The notes: a model not told the origin generated them from the sequence alone. Positions 20,087 through 28,434 are shown, counted from the stretch's first letter. The stretch: 64,000 bases of DNA from DASZIT01 sp963819695 (GCA_963819695.1 CAWFXD010000002.1:682001-746000); one strand, 5' to 3'. Program-made: numbers and translations.

Positions 20087-21314
20087 TCAGTGGGGATGGC
20101 GGCCGGCGTCGGGGGCGGCCAGCGGGTGCTCGTCGCAGGCTCGACCGGGACGGCGGGGGAGGAGGGCCACCGCCACCGGCGCCACCGAGCCCGGGGGCCG
20201 GCGGGAGTGGTCGGGGGACGGTTGGGGCGGGAGGGCGTCACCCACGCCGGCCAGCAACGCCTCGCCGTTGCCGAGCACGCACTCGGGGTCGGGCCCGTCG
20301 AGCGGGAGGCCGGTGAAGAACTTGGCCGCCATGCACCCGCCCCGGCAGGCGTCGTAGCTCCCGCAGGAGGCACAGGCACCCCCGGTGTCGGGCCGGCGGA
20401 GCTCGCCGAAGAGGGCGGAGCGACTTCCAGACCCGGTCGAATCCACCCGGGGCGCGCACGTTGCCGGCCAGGAACTCGTCGTGGATGGCGAACGGGCAGG
20501 CGTAGACGTCGCCCACCGGGTCGACCAGGCAGACCACCCGACCGGCGCCACAGAGGTTGAGTCCGGGCAGCGACTCGCCGTAGCCGGCCAGATGGAAGAA
20601 GGAGTCTCCGGTCAGCACCTGCTCGCCGTGGGCCAGCAACCATTCGTACAGCGTGCGCTGCTGTGCGGCGGTCGGATGGAGCTCGTCCCAGACGTCGGCC
20701 CCCCGTCCGGACGGGCGCAGCCGGGTGAGGCGGAGCTGGGCCCGGTACCGGTCGGCCAGTGCCTGGAAGGCGTCGAGCTGGGAGACGTTCTGGCGGGTGA
20801 CCACCACCGACAGCTTGAATCCGACGAAGCCGGCCGCCGCCATCCGCTCCATGGCCCGGACCGCGGTGTCGAACGATCCCACCCCCCGCACCGCGTCGTT
20901 CACCTCGGGGGTGGCGCCGTCGAGGGAGATCTGCACGTCGACGTAGTCGCTGGCGGCCAGGCGCTCGGCCACCGCCGGGGTGATCCTCGATCCGTTGGTG
21001 GAGAACTTGACCCCCACGTGGTGGGCGGTGGCGTAGTCGACCAGCTCCCAGAAGTCGCTCCGGATGGTGGGCTCGCCGCCGCCGATGTTGACGTAGAAGA
21101 TCTGCATCCGCTCGAACTCGTCGATGAGCCGCTTGCACTCGGCAGTGGACAGCTCGTTCGGATCGCGTCGGCCCGAGCTCGACAGGCAGTGCACGCAGGC
21201 CAGGTTGCAGGCGTAGGTGAGCTCCCAGGTCAGACAGATGGGGGCATCGAGCCCCAGCTGGAACTGGTCGACCAACCGGAGGGTGGTCGGGCGCTCGGCG
21301 GCGATCAGGGTCAT
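20087..21314 (-). CDS. mftC: Mycofactocin radical SAM maturase MftC
   Basis: A radical SAM/SPASM enzyme that decarboxylates the C-terminal Tyr of MftA and then links it to the preceding Val. The radical SAM cluster motif is CNLACVHC, with Cys at 36, 40 and 43, followed by FYVNIGGGEPTIRSDFWELV (the GGE motif). SPASM Cys positions appear in LNLCGAGRVVCLVDPVGDVY and ACPFAIHDEFLAGNV. After a one-base slip near 20430, ACASCGSYDACRGGCMAAKF follows. Corrected length is about 409 residues. The last 45 residues are Pro/Arg-rich and less typical. ATG 21314 overlaps the mftB stop (ATGA), a tight link between the maturase and its peptide chaperone. Confidence 0.95.
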
Positions 21315-21613
21315 GAGGCGATCCGCTCGCAGATCATCCCGGACTCGGCCAGGGTGGCCAGGGCCCGCTCGTAGGCCGGGAGCTCATCGGTGGCCACCCC
21401 CGCCGCCTGGCAGGCGTCCCGGCCGGTGGGCTGGGCGGCCAGGGACGAGACCACCGCCAACAGGGTGGGGCTCTTCAAGAAGGACAGGCGGCGGGTCCCG
21501 AAGTGGTAGGCCAGCGCCCCGAAGGATTCGGGCCGGAGCGACACCTGGGGGTGCAGCATCCAGGGAAGCGAGGGGTCGAAGGCGGAGGTCCCGGCCGGGA
21601 CGGCGGGGGGCAT
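21311..21613 (-). CDS. mftB: Mycofactocin peptide-binding chaperone MftB
   Basis: A 100-residue RiPP recognition element protein. MftB binds the MftA leader and presents it to MftC. It starts at ATG 21613 (MPPAVPAGTSAFDPSLPW) and contains LHPQVSLRPESFGALAYHFG followed by TRRLSFLKSPTLLAVVSSL, the typical PqqD-like winged-helix stretch of this family. The predicted fold ends with a helix around YERALATLAESGMICERIA. The start lies 10 bases after the mftA stop and the stop overlaps mftC. The start is preceded by AGGTC rather than a strong ribosome site, so its translation probably depends on mftA. Confidence 0.92.
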   Translation of the reverse strand: MPPAVPAGTSAFDPSLPWMLHPQVSLRPESFGALAYHFGTRRLSFLKSPTLLAVVSSLAAQPTGRDACQAAGVATDELPAYERALATLAESGMICERIAS

Positions 21614-21623
21614 CCGGCGAGAC

Positions 21624-21770
21624 CTAGTAGACGCCGCACATGCCGTCGATGGAGACGTCCTCGACCAAAAGATCGGCCTCGACCAGGGGTGGTTCGGCAC
21701 TGCCCTCGTCGACCGCCGGGTCCGGGCTGGCGGGGGACGGGTCGCGGTGTTCGATGACGGGATCAGGCAT
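21624..21770 (-). CDS. mftA: Mycofactocin precursor peptide MftA
   Basis: A 48-residue ribosomal precursor, ending in the invariant core VSIDGMCGVY. The last two residues, Val-Tyr, become the redox cofactor: MftC acts on them and MftE releases them. The leader is acidic and Pro-rich (MPDPVIEHRDPSPASPDPAV) and contains PPLVEADLLVEDVSIDG, the conserved recognition segment. ATG 21770 has GGAGG 6-10 bases upstream, the best ribosome site of the operon, as expected for a peptide needed in excess over its enzymes. It is the first gene of the operon, 67 bases from the divergent regulator. Confidence 0.97.
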   Translation of the reverse strand: MPDPVIEHRDPSPASPDPAVDEGSAEPPLVEADLLVEDVSIDGMCGVY

Positions 21771-21837
21771 GGGAACCTCCGGAAAATCGACCGGCGCGGG
21801 CCGGATGACGGACTGTGTGTTGACTTTATAGCACCCG
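21771..21837. promoter_or_regulatory. Divergent mftR/mftA promoter with possible operator
   Basis: This 67-base gap must drive both the operon and the regulator. On the plus strand TTGACT begins near 21820 and TATAGCAC follows closely; read on the minus strand the same bases give TATAAAGTCAAC. The segment GTGTTGACTTTATAGCAC (21817-21834) has imperfect inverted ends (GTGTT and AGCAC), a plausible TetR-type site. It overlaps the start region of mftR, which would allow self-repression. Positions of promoter elements are guesses. Confidence 0.4.
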
Positions 21838-22551
21838 ATGCCAAAATGGAAGTCTGTGACCGGCACCAACCCAGGGGGAGCGGACGGGGTCGAGGCGGGA
21901 GCCGGGGGCTCCGGGCCCGAGGTCGCCCGCGGCCGGCGGCCCAGCACCACCCGGGAGGCCATCGCCCGGCTGGCGCTCGACCTGTTCGAGCGGAACGGGT
22001 TCGACGCCACCACCGTCGACGAGATCGCCGTGGCAGTGGGGATCAGCCGGCGGACCTTCTTCCGGTACTACAGCTCCAAGCGGGACGTGGTGTGGGGGGA
22101 ATTCGACGCCGAGCTGGTCCGGCTCCGGGACCAGCTGATGAGTGCCCCGCCGGACGAGCCGATGATGGACGTGGTGCGGCGGGCGGTGGTGGCCACCAAC
22201 CGATTCGGGGCCGGGGAGCTCGACGAGCTGCGGATCCGGATGGGCCTCATCAACACGGTCCCCGCCCTGGTGGCCCACTCGGCGGTGAGGTACACCGAGT
22301 GGTGCGAGGTGGTCGCCGACTTCGTGGCCGGGCGGGTCGGCGGCTCTCGGGACGACCTCGGGCCGCAAGCCGTGGCGCGGGCGTCGCTGGGCACCGCGAT
22401 GGCGGCGTTCGCCTGCTGGGCCCAGCACGAGACCGATGACCTGACCGGGGAGGTCGACGGGGCGTTCCGGCTCCTGGCTGACGGGTTCGACGAGGACCGG
22501 CTCCGGCTCTGGGTTCACCGGGGTTCGGGTTCGAGGACGTCGGGGGCCTGA
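21838..22551 (+). CDS. mftR: TetR-family regulator of the mycofactocin cluster (MftR)
   Basis: A 237-residue TetR-family repressor. The helix-turn-helix is visible as TTREAIARLALDLFERNGFD and TTVDEIAVAVGISRRTFFRY, followed by YSSKRDVVWGEF, the standard TetR boundary. In mycobacteria MftR represses the cluster and responds to long-chain acyl-CoAs; the same role is inferred here from position and family. The ligand domain is intact (LINTVPALVAHSAVRYTEWC). The first 35 residues are Gly-rich and unstructured, so a later start (GTG near 21856) is possible. Divergent from mftA and upstream of the mycofactocin-linked alcohol dehydrogenase. Confidence 0.88.
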   Translation: MPKWKSVTGTNPGGADGVEAGAGGSGPEVARGRRPSTTREAIARLALDLFERNGFDATTVDEIAVAVGISRRTFFRYYSSKRDVVWGEFDAELVRLRDQLMSAPPDEPMMDVVRRAVVATNRFGAGELDELRIRMGLINTVPALVAHSAVRYTEWCEVVADFVAGRVGGSRDDLGPQAVARASLGTAMAAFACWAQHETDDLTGEVDGAFRLLADGFDEDRLRLWVHRGSGSRTSGA

Positions 22552-22646
22552 CTCGACGCGACCGCCGGGTCGGCGCGATGCTGGCCGGGAGCGGTGCGAC
22601 GTCGACGCCGCTCAATTCAAGCAGCCACTAGGGGAGGACGACTCAC

Positions 22647-23798
22647 ATGAAGACCCGCGCAGCAGTCTGTACTGGGCTCCACGAGCCTTGGAAGGTCGAA
22701 GAGATCGAGGTCGACGCGCCCGGGCCGCACGAGGTCCGGGTCCAGATGGCCTACGCCGGCATGTGCCACTCCGACGAGCACCTCCGGACCGGCGACATGG
22801 ATGCCGCCCCCGAGGTGCTCGAGGTGTTCGGGGTCAAGTCGCTGTTCCCGATCATCGGTGGCCACGAGGGAGCCGGGATCGTCTCCGAAGTGGGCCCGGG
22901 GGTCGAGACATTGGCCGAGGGCGACCATGTCGCCATGTCCTTCATCCCGTCGTGCGGCCGCTGCTTCTGGTGCGCCTCCGGCCGTCAGTATCTGTGCGAC
23001 CTGGGCATGACCATCCTGGCCGGGCCGATGTTCAGCGATGGTCAGTGGCGGCACCATCTCGACGGTCAGAACCTGAACCGGATGACCCAGCTGGGGACGT
23101 TCCAGGATTCGGTGCTGGCCAACGAGGCCTCGCTGGTCAAGATCGACCCCGGGGCGTCGTTGAAGGCCGCCGCCCTCATCAGCTGCGGCATCTCCACCGG
23201 GTTCGGCTCGGCGGTGGACCGGGCCAAGGTGAAGCCGGGCGAGACGGTGGTGGTCATTGGTTGCGGTGGGGTGGGCTCCGGAGCCGTCCAGGGGGCCAAG
23301 ATCGCCGGGGCGCGTCACGTCGTCGCCGTCGACCCGCTGCCCTTCAAAGTGGAGAAGGCCAAGGCCATCGGCGCCACCCATGGCGCCGCCTCCATCCTCG
23401 ACGCCGCCTTCCTGCTCCCCGAGCTCACCGAGGGCCGGATGGCCGACGTGGTCATCCTCACTCCCGGGGTCCTGACCGGAGACATGATCGGGCCGGCGGT
23501 GCAGCTGTCCAGCAAGGACGGCCGGGTGGTCACCACCGCCATCGCCCCGTTCAACCAGGAGGAGGTCAGCCTCAACCTGTTCAACTTCGCCATGTTCAAC
23601 CAGTCCCTGCTCGGAACCGTCTTCGGCTCGTGCAGCCCGAGGGTGCAGATCCCCAACCTGCTCCGCCTGTACCAGGCCGGGCTGCTCGAGATCGACAAGC
23701 TGGTCACCCAGGAGTACACCCTCGACCAGGTCCAGAACGGCTACGACGACCTGGCCGCCGGGGTCAACATCCGCGGCGTGATCAAGTTCGACATCTGA
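22647..23798 (+). CDS. NDMA-dependent (mycofactocin-dependent) alcohol dehydrogenase
   Basis: A 383-residue zinc-dependent medium-chain dehydrogenase of the nicotinoprotein type, whose tightly held NAD is reoxidised by an external carrier: NDMA in vitro, mycofactocin in the cell. Catalytic zinc ligands are Cys40 (AGMCHSDEH), His73 (GGHEGAG) and Cys180 (LISCGISTGFG). The structural zinc site is CGRCFWCASGRQYLC with Cys 103, 106, 109 and 117. The NAD motif is GCGGVG at 205-210. ATG 22647 has GGGGAGGA upstream. It lies beside mftR, so cofactor and user enzyme are probably co-regulated. The frame is intact. It closely fits the subgroup found beside mycofactocin genes; the natural alcohol is unknown. 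Confidence 0.93.
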   Translation: MKTRAAVCTGLHEPWKVEEIEVDAPGPHEVRVQMAYAGMCHSDEHLRTGDMDAAPEVLEVFGVKSLFPIIGGHEGAGIVSEVGPGVETLAEGDHVAMSFIPSCGRCFWCASGRQYLCDLGMTILAGPMFSDGQWRHHLDGQNLNRMTQLGTFQDSVLANEASLVKIDPGASLKAAALISCGISTGFGSAVDRAKVKPGETVVVIGCGGVGSGAVQGAKIAGARHVVAVDPLPFKVEKAKAIGATHGAASILDAAFLLPELTEGRMADVVILTPGVLTGDMIGPAVQLSSKDGRVVTTAIAPFNQEEVSLNLFNFAMFNQSLLGTVFGSCSPRVQIPNLLRLYQAGLLEIDKLVTQEYTLDQVQNGYDDLAAGVNIRGVIKFDI

Positions 23799-24001
23799 TT
23801 TCGGCTGGCGATCTCCACCGGCGGCCGCGCGCCCGCGGCTCGTTGGCCGACCGGTCGGGAGCCCCGGGTGATCCCCGTCGATAGGGTCGGCCCCGTACTG
23901 ACGTCGAATGCCGCGCTGTGTAGCCTTTGCCAACTGAAGGCGCCTCGTTCACTCGATCTGCCCTTGGTTTGATGGTCGGAACGGGGGCGAGGGGAACATC
24001 G

Positions 24002-25474
24002 ATGGAGCTTTTGCGAGGCCGGGTACGCGCGGCGACGGTCGTGACCTTGGTGGCGGCGATGTTGGTGGCGGCCTTGGTGATCGGCCCGGCTGGAGCCGCC
24101 GGCGCCAAGTCCGCCGCCGCTGTGCATTCCACCCAGGTGTTCACCTACACCGGGCACCCGGAGGCGTACACGGTGCCCAACGACGTCGACAGCGTCACGG
24201 TGTTGGCCAGCGGGGGCAATGGCGGCCATGGCTACCGAGCCGCCGGCGGGCGCGGCATCGAGGTCACCGCCCACTCCGTATCGGTGACCCCCGGTACCCA
24301 GCTCCGGGTGGTGGTCGGCGGTAACGGCGGAACCGGCGAGGGCGGGGGAAAGCACCCGAACTCCGGGCACGGCGGGTACAACGGCGGCGGGGATGGTTCG
24401 AAGGGGGGCGGCGGGGGCGGCGGGTTCTCCTACGTGCAGGCCGCCGACGGAGCCCATCTGGTCATCGCCGCCGGCGGCGGGGGCGGCACCGGCGGCGGGG
24501 TCGGCGGACCCCAGAACCCGCCGGGAACCCTGGACGGCCAGAACGGGTCGGAGTCGCTGGGGACCCCGGAGGGCGGGCATGGCGGTACCCTCACTGCCGG
24601 GGGCGCCGGTGGTCACAACAGCAGCCCGTTGGTCGGCGACGGAAAGGGCGGGGGTCGCTACGGCGGCGGCAACGGGGGTGCAGGGCTGCTTCCGAATCTG
24701 GCCGGCGGAGGCGGGGGTGGGGGCGGCGGCTACTTCGGCGGCGGCGGCGGCGCCGGATCCGAGGGCACCAGCGGCGGCGGGGGTGGGGCCGGATCCAGCT
24801 TCATCACCCCCCATGTCCTGATCGTGGTGACCCCGCACCCGGGCGCCCCGGAGGTGAGCATCACGCCCGACCACATCATCCAACCGGCCAAGACCCTCAC
24901 CGTCGATGCACCGAAGACGATGACCGCGGGGACTTCGTACGACGTGACGGTGACGGCCAAGGACGCCGCCGGGACCACCGCCATCGGATACCGGGGCACG
25001 GTCAAGCTCCACGGTTCGAAGGCGGGGGTGGTGCCGAACGACTACACCTTCACCGCCGCCGACCGGGGATCCCACACCTTCCACCGCGGCTTCCGGTTCG
25101 AGAAGGAGGGCGACCTGTCACTGACCGCCACCGACACCGCCCAGGCGACCATCACCGGCTCCGCCACCGGCATCCACATCGGACACGCTTCGCTGGTGAG
25201 GGTGGTCATCCTGCCGGTGGCCTTGACGGTTGACACCGCGACGACCGTCACCGTGGATGGCTACGACCAATTCGACAACGGCTGGGACGTCTCGAGCCAG
25301 ACGAACGTACGCATCCTTCCGGAGAACGGCTGCACCAATCCGGCTTCGGGTCCCCACGTCTGCATCGCTCACTTCCTCGACGACAAGCCGACGCCGTATC
25401 ACTTCTACTCCTTCGTGGTCGGCAGCGTGCACGGCGCTCAACACGTCCGGATCGTCCCCAAGCCCCACTCGTAG
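24002..25474 (+). CDS. Secreted glycine-rich repeat protein
   Basis: A 490-residue exported protein. ATG 24002 begins a signal peptide (MELLRGRVRAATVVTLVAAM then LVAALVIGPAGAAGA). Residues about 45-265 are extremely Gly-rich, with spaced aromatic and hydrophobic residues (VTVLASGGNGGHGYRAAGGR; FSYVQAADGAHLVIAAGGGG), the pattern of the glycine-rich domain seen in some receptors and bacterial surface proteins (ALK-type). The C-terminal part looks like an Ig-like module: LTVDAPKTMTAGTSYDVTVT and FTAADRGSHTFH, then ALTVDTATTVTVDGYDQFDN. No enzyme motif is seen. An upstream in-frame extension to 23927 is possible but would precede the signal. Probably a surface or matrix protein. Confidence 0.75.
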   Translation: MELLRGRVRAATVVTLVAAMLVAALVIGPAGAAGAKSAAAVHSTQVFTYTGHPEAYTVPNDVDSVTVLASGGNGGHGYRAAGGRGIEVTAHSVSVTPGTQLRVVVGGNGGTGEGGGKHPNSGHGGYNGGGDGSKGGGGGGGFSYVQAADGAHLVIAAGGGGGTGGGVGGPQNPPGTLDGQNGSESLGTPEGGHGGTLTAGGAGGHNSSPLVGDGKGGGRYGGGNGGAGLLPNLAGGGGGGGGGYFGGGGGAGSEGTSGGGGGAGSSFITPHVLIVVTPHPGAPEVSITPDHIIQPAKTLTVDAPKTMTAGTSYDVTVTAKDAAGTTAIGYRGTVKLHGSKAGVVPNDYTFTAADRGSHTFHRGFRFEKEGDLSLTATDTAQATITGSATGIHIGHASLVRVVILPVALTVDTATTVTVDGYDQFDNGWDVSSQTNVRILPENGCTNPASGPHVCIAHFLDDKPTPYHFYSFVVGSVHGAQHVRIVPKPHS

Positions 25475-25546
25475 GGGACCACCGGGGTTCACCGTCCGGG
25501 TCGCCGCCCGTACTACCCTCTGGGTCATCGCGTCGGGGGGCCACGT

Positions 25547-26827
25547 ATGCGTGCAGTCGAGCGGGTGGAGGACCGGGTCGTGACCGTCCGGTGGAGGCGA
25601 CGTCGCCTCGGCCGCCTCGGCGCCATCGGCTCGCTGGTGATGGTGGCGGCGCTGGCGGTCAGCGGGTGCGGGTCATCGGCGAGCCAGTCGTTCACCATGC
25701 CCGCCTTCTACGCGGTGCCGAGCCCACTCCCGTCGAACACCCCGGGAGCGCTGGTCAGATCGGAGAAGGTCCCCAGCGGAGCCATTCACGGGACCGTCTA
25801 CCGGGTCATGTACGTGTCGGAGGACGTCCACGGGGCCCCGGTACTGGTCACCGGGCTGATCATGGTCCCGAACACACCGGCACCGGCCACCGGGTATCCG
25901 GTCGTCAGCTGGGGGCACGGCACCAACGGCATGGCCGACCAGTGCGCGCCGTCACTGGCACCGGCCAGCGCGGTACCCGAGCAGAACGCGCTCCTCGCCC
26001 AGGGGTGGGAGGTGACGGCCAGCGACTACCAGGGAGAGGGGACCCCGGGGTTGTTGCCCTACGTGGTGGGTGTGTCGGCCGCCCGCAACACCATCGACAT
26101 CGTGCGCGCCGCCCGGCACCTGGCGGCAGCCAAGGCCGGCACCAACTACGTGGTGTGGGGCCATTCGGAAGGCGGCCAGACCGCGATGTTCTCTCTGGCC
26201 ATCGGGGACACCTATGCCCCGGAGTTGACCCTGAAGGGAGTGGTCGCCGGGGCGCCGCCCTCCCAGTTCCAGTTCATCTACGACTTCTTGAAGACCAGCC
26301 CGTTCAAGTACTACCTGTTGATGGTCGGGGCCGGCTGGAACAGTGCCTACGGGAACGCCGTCGCCCCCCTCTCGGAGGTGGCCACGCCCAAGGCCATCTC
26401 GCTGCTGCCCATCCTCGAGCAGGGATGCTCCGGCTACATCGCCGCCCAGACCCAGCGCTATCCGACCAGCCAGCTCATCAAGGTCGACCCGTCCACCGTT
26501 CCGGCCTGGCGGCAACTCGAGGTCGCCAACGACCCCGGGCAGCTGACCACGGCCAGCCCGGCCCCGCTGCTGATCATCCAAGGGGGCGCCGACGAGCAGA
26601 TCCCGGTGGCCACCACCCAGCTACTCGAGCAGCACGAGTGCGCCATCGGGCAGGAGGCCCAGCGCTGGGTCTACCCGGGGCTCAGCCACGCCGGCGTGAT
26701 CCCGGTGTCGGTGCCGGACATGGTCCACTGGATCTCCGACCGGTTTGCCGGGATCGCCGCGCCCGATCCCTATCAGCCGACCGCGGCCACCGGCATCGAC
26801 ATCACCAACTGCAACAAACTCACCTGA
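25547..26827 (+). CDS. Secreted lipoprotein lipase/esterase (Lip-type alpha/beta-hydrolase)
   Basis: A 426-residue exported hydrolase resembling the secretory lipase (LIP) family of actinobacteria and fungi. The N-terminus is an Arg-rich segment, a hydrophobic helix (GSLVMVAALAVSGCGSS) and a lipobox VSGC, so it is likely anchored by lipid. The oxyanion region is VVSWGHGTNGMADQCAPS; the nucleophile elbow is VWGHSEGGQ with Ser at about 207; Asp is in IIQGGADEQIPVATTQ and His in GLSHAGVIP. Start could be ATG 25547 or GTG 25580. Monocistronic. It would cleave esters or triglycerides outside the cell; substrate unknown. Confidence 0.85.
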   Translation: MRAVERVEDRVVTVRWRRRRLGRLGAIGSLVMVAALAVSGCGSSASQSFTMPAFYAVPSPLPSNTPGALVRSEKVPSGAIHGTVYRVMYVSEDVHGAPVLVTGLIMVPNTPAPATGYPVVSWGHGTNGMADQCAPSLAPASAVPEQNALLAQGWEVTASDYQGEGTPGLLPYVVGVSAARNTIDIVRAARHLAAAKAGTNYVVWGHSEGGQTAMFSLAIGDTYAPELTLKGVVAGAPPSQFQFIYDFLKTSPFKYYLLMVGAGWNSAYGNAVAPLSEVATPKAISLLPILEQGCSGYIAAQTQRYPTSQLIKVDPSTVPAWRQLEVANDPGQLTTASPAPLLIIQGGADEQIPVATTQLLEQHECAIGQEAQRWVYPGLSHAGVIPVSVPDMVHWISDRFAGIAAPDPYQPTAATGIDITNCNKLT

Positions 26828-27033
26828 CGGACCGTACGCGCCATTGCACTCACCGTAGGGATCGGCGCGGTCACCGGCTCGGGGAGTCGCCGCGAACGGG
26901 CCGGGAGGTCGGGTGGCGTTAATGTGGCCCCGCTGGTGGGCGACGGCTTGCGGGCGCCGGCACACCGCGGCGTCCATGGCCGCTTCCGCCACGTCCGGCA
27001 CCGAAGCGTGAACCGCAGAACAGGAGTCCATCG

Positions 27034-28434
27034 ATGGCGTTCGATCTGAACGCAGTACTGGGGGGATACCAACGGGACAGTTTCGACCTGCATACCCAGT
27101 TCCTGAATCCGCAGCTCGTCAAGGTGCTCCGTACCATCGGCTTCGACCGGCACTATGTACGGGGCGAGGGGTCGTACCTGGTCGACGACAAGGGCGACAG
27201 CTACCTCGACTTCCTCTCCGGCTTCGGCGTCTACGCCCTCGGCCGCAGCCACCCGGTCATCAAGGACGCCCTCCATCAGGCCCTCGATGCCGATCTGCCC
27301 AACATGGTGCAGCTCGACTGCGCTCTGCTCCCCGGGCTGCTGGCCGAAGCCCTGGTGGCCAGGACCCACCCCGGGATCCAGCGGGTGACCTTCACCAACT
27401 CCGGCGCGGAAGCCACCGAGGCGGCCATCAAGTTCGCCCGGTGCGCGACCGGTCGGGAGCGGATCCTCTACTGCGACCACGCCTTCCACGGGCTCACCAA
27501 CGGCGCCCTCTCCCTCAACGGCGGACGCGAGTTCCGGGACGGATTCGAACCTCTCCTTCCCAAGGTCGACCAGATCCCCTTCGGGGACCTCGATGCTCTG
27601 GCCCGGGAGCTGGGGCGGGGGGATGTCGCCGCCTTCGTGGTGGAGCCCATTCAGGGGAAGGGGGTCTACATGGCGCCCGACGGGTTCTGGCCCGAAGCCC
27701 AGGCCCGGTGTCGGGCCCATGGCGCACTGCTGGTCATCGACGAGGTCCAGACCGGCCTGGGGCGCACCGGCCGGTTCCTGTGCCACGAGCACTGGGACCT
27801 GCAACCCGACATCATCACGGTGTCGAAGGCGCTGTCCGGCGGCTACATCCCGGTCGGCGCGGTGCTGACCTCGGCCAAGGTGTTCGACGCCGTCTACAAC
27901 ACCATGGACCGGGCGGTGGTCCACTCGTCCACCTTCTCGAGGAACCAGCTGGCCATGGTGGCCGGCCTCGCCACCCTCGGGGTCATCGACGACGAGGACA
28001 TCGTGGAACGCTCCCGGCGGAACGGTGAGCGCTTCATGGAGGCGTTGGCCCCGCTGGTGGCGAGGTACGAAGTGCTCCAGGAGGTGCGGGGCATGGGCCT
28101 GATGATCGGGTTGGAGTTCGCCGCCCCCACCGGCCGCGGCCCGCGCGCCCGGTACCGGCTGATGGAGCTGGCCCGAAAAGGAATGTTCTCGCAGTTGATC
28201 GTGGTGCCGTTGTTCCACCGCCATCACATCCTCACCCAGGTGGCGGCGGACAACGTCAACATCATCAAACTGCTGCCCCCCCTCATCATCGGAGATCCGG
28301 AGATCGAGCTGTTCGTGTCCGCCCTCGATGACGTCCTCGGCGATGCCGAGCGGAGCTCGGGGCTACTGCTCGAGGTGGGGAAGTCGATGACCATGAACAC
28401 CTTGCGCCGCCACAAAGTCGCGGCGCCTCGGTGA
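27034..28434 (+). CDS. Class-III PLP aminotransferase (HpnO-like?)
   Basis: A 466-residue fold-type I aminotransferase of class III. The PLP Lys is Lys265 in ITVSKALSGGYIPVGAVLTS; the phosphate and ring contacts are seen in TFTNSGAEATEAAIKFARCA, CDHAFHGLTNGALSL and VIDEVQTGLGRTG. The length and the long N- and C-terminal extensions resemble HpnO, the transaminase that makes aminobacteriohopanetriol, but ornithine or diamine aminotransferases share these features. The next gene, overlapping its stop by four bases (GTGA), encodes an HpnA-like epimerase, which supports the hopanoid reading. No squalene-hopene cyclase, HpnH or HpnG is in this window. Substrate not proven. Confidence 0.85.
   Translation: MAFDLNAVLGGYQRDSFDLHTQFLNPQLVKVLRTIGFDRHYVRGEGSYLVDDKGDSYLDFLSGFGVYALGRSHPVIKDALHQALDADLPNMVQLDCALLPGLLAEALVARTHPGIQRVTFTNSGAEATEAAIKFARCATGRERILYCDHAFHGLTNGALSLNGGREFRDGFEPLLPKVDQIPFGDLDALARELGRGDVAAFVVEPIQGKGVYMAPDGFWPEAQARCRAHGALLVIDEVQTGLGRTGRFLCHEHWDLQPDIITVSKALSGGYIPVGAVLTSAKVFDAVYNTMDRAVVHSSTFSRNQLAMVAGLATLGVIDDEDIVERSRRNGERFMEALAPLVARYEVLQEVRGMGLMIGLEFAAPTGRGPRARYRLMELARKGMFSQLIVVPLFHRHHILTQVAADNVNIIKLLPPLIIGDPEIELFVSALDDVLGDAERSSGLLLEVGKSMTMNTLRRHKVAAPR

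Noticed and set aside
24100..24800. PE_PGRS-like protein
   Set aside because: Gly-rich, but there is no PE domain and the GGX spacing differs; it has a normal signal peptide.
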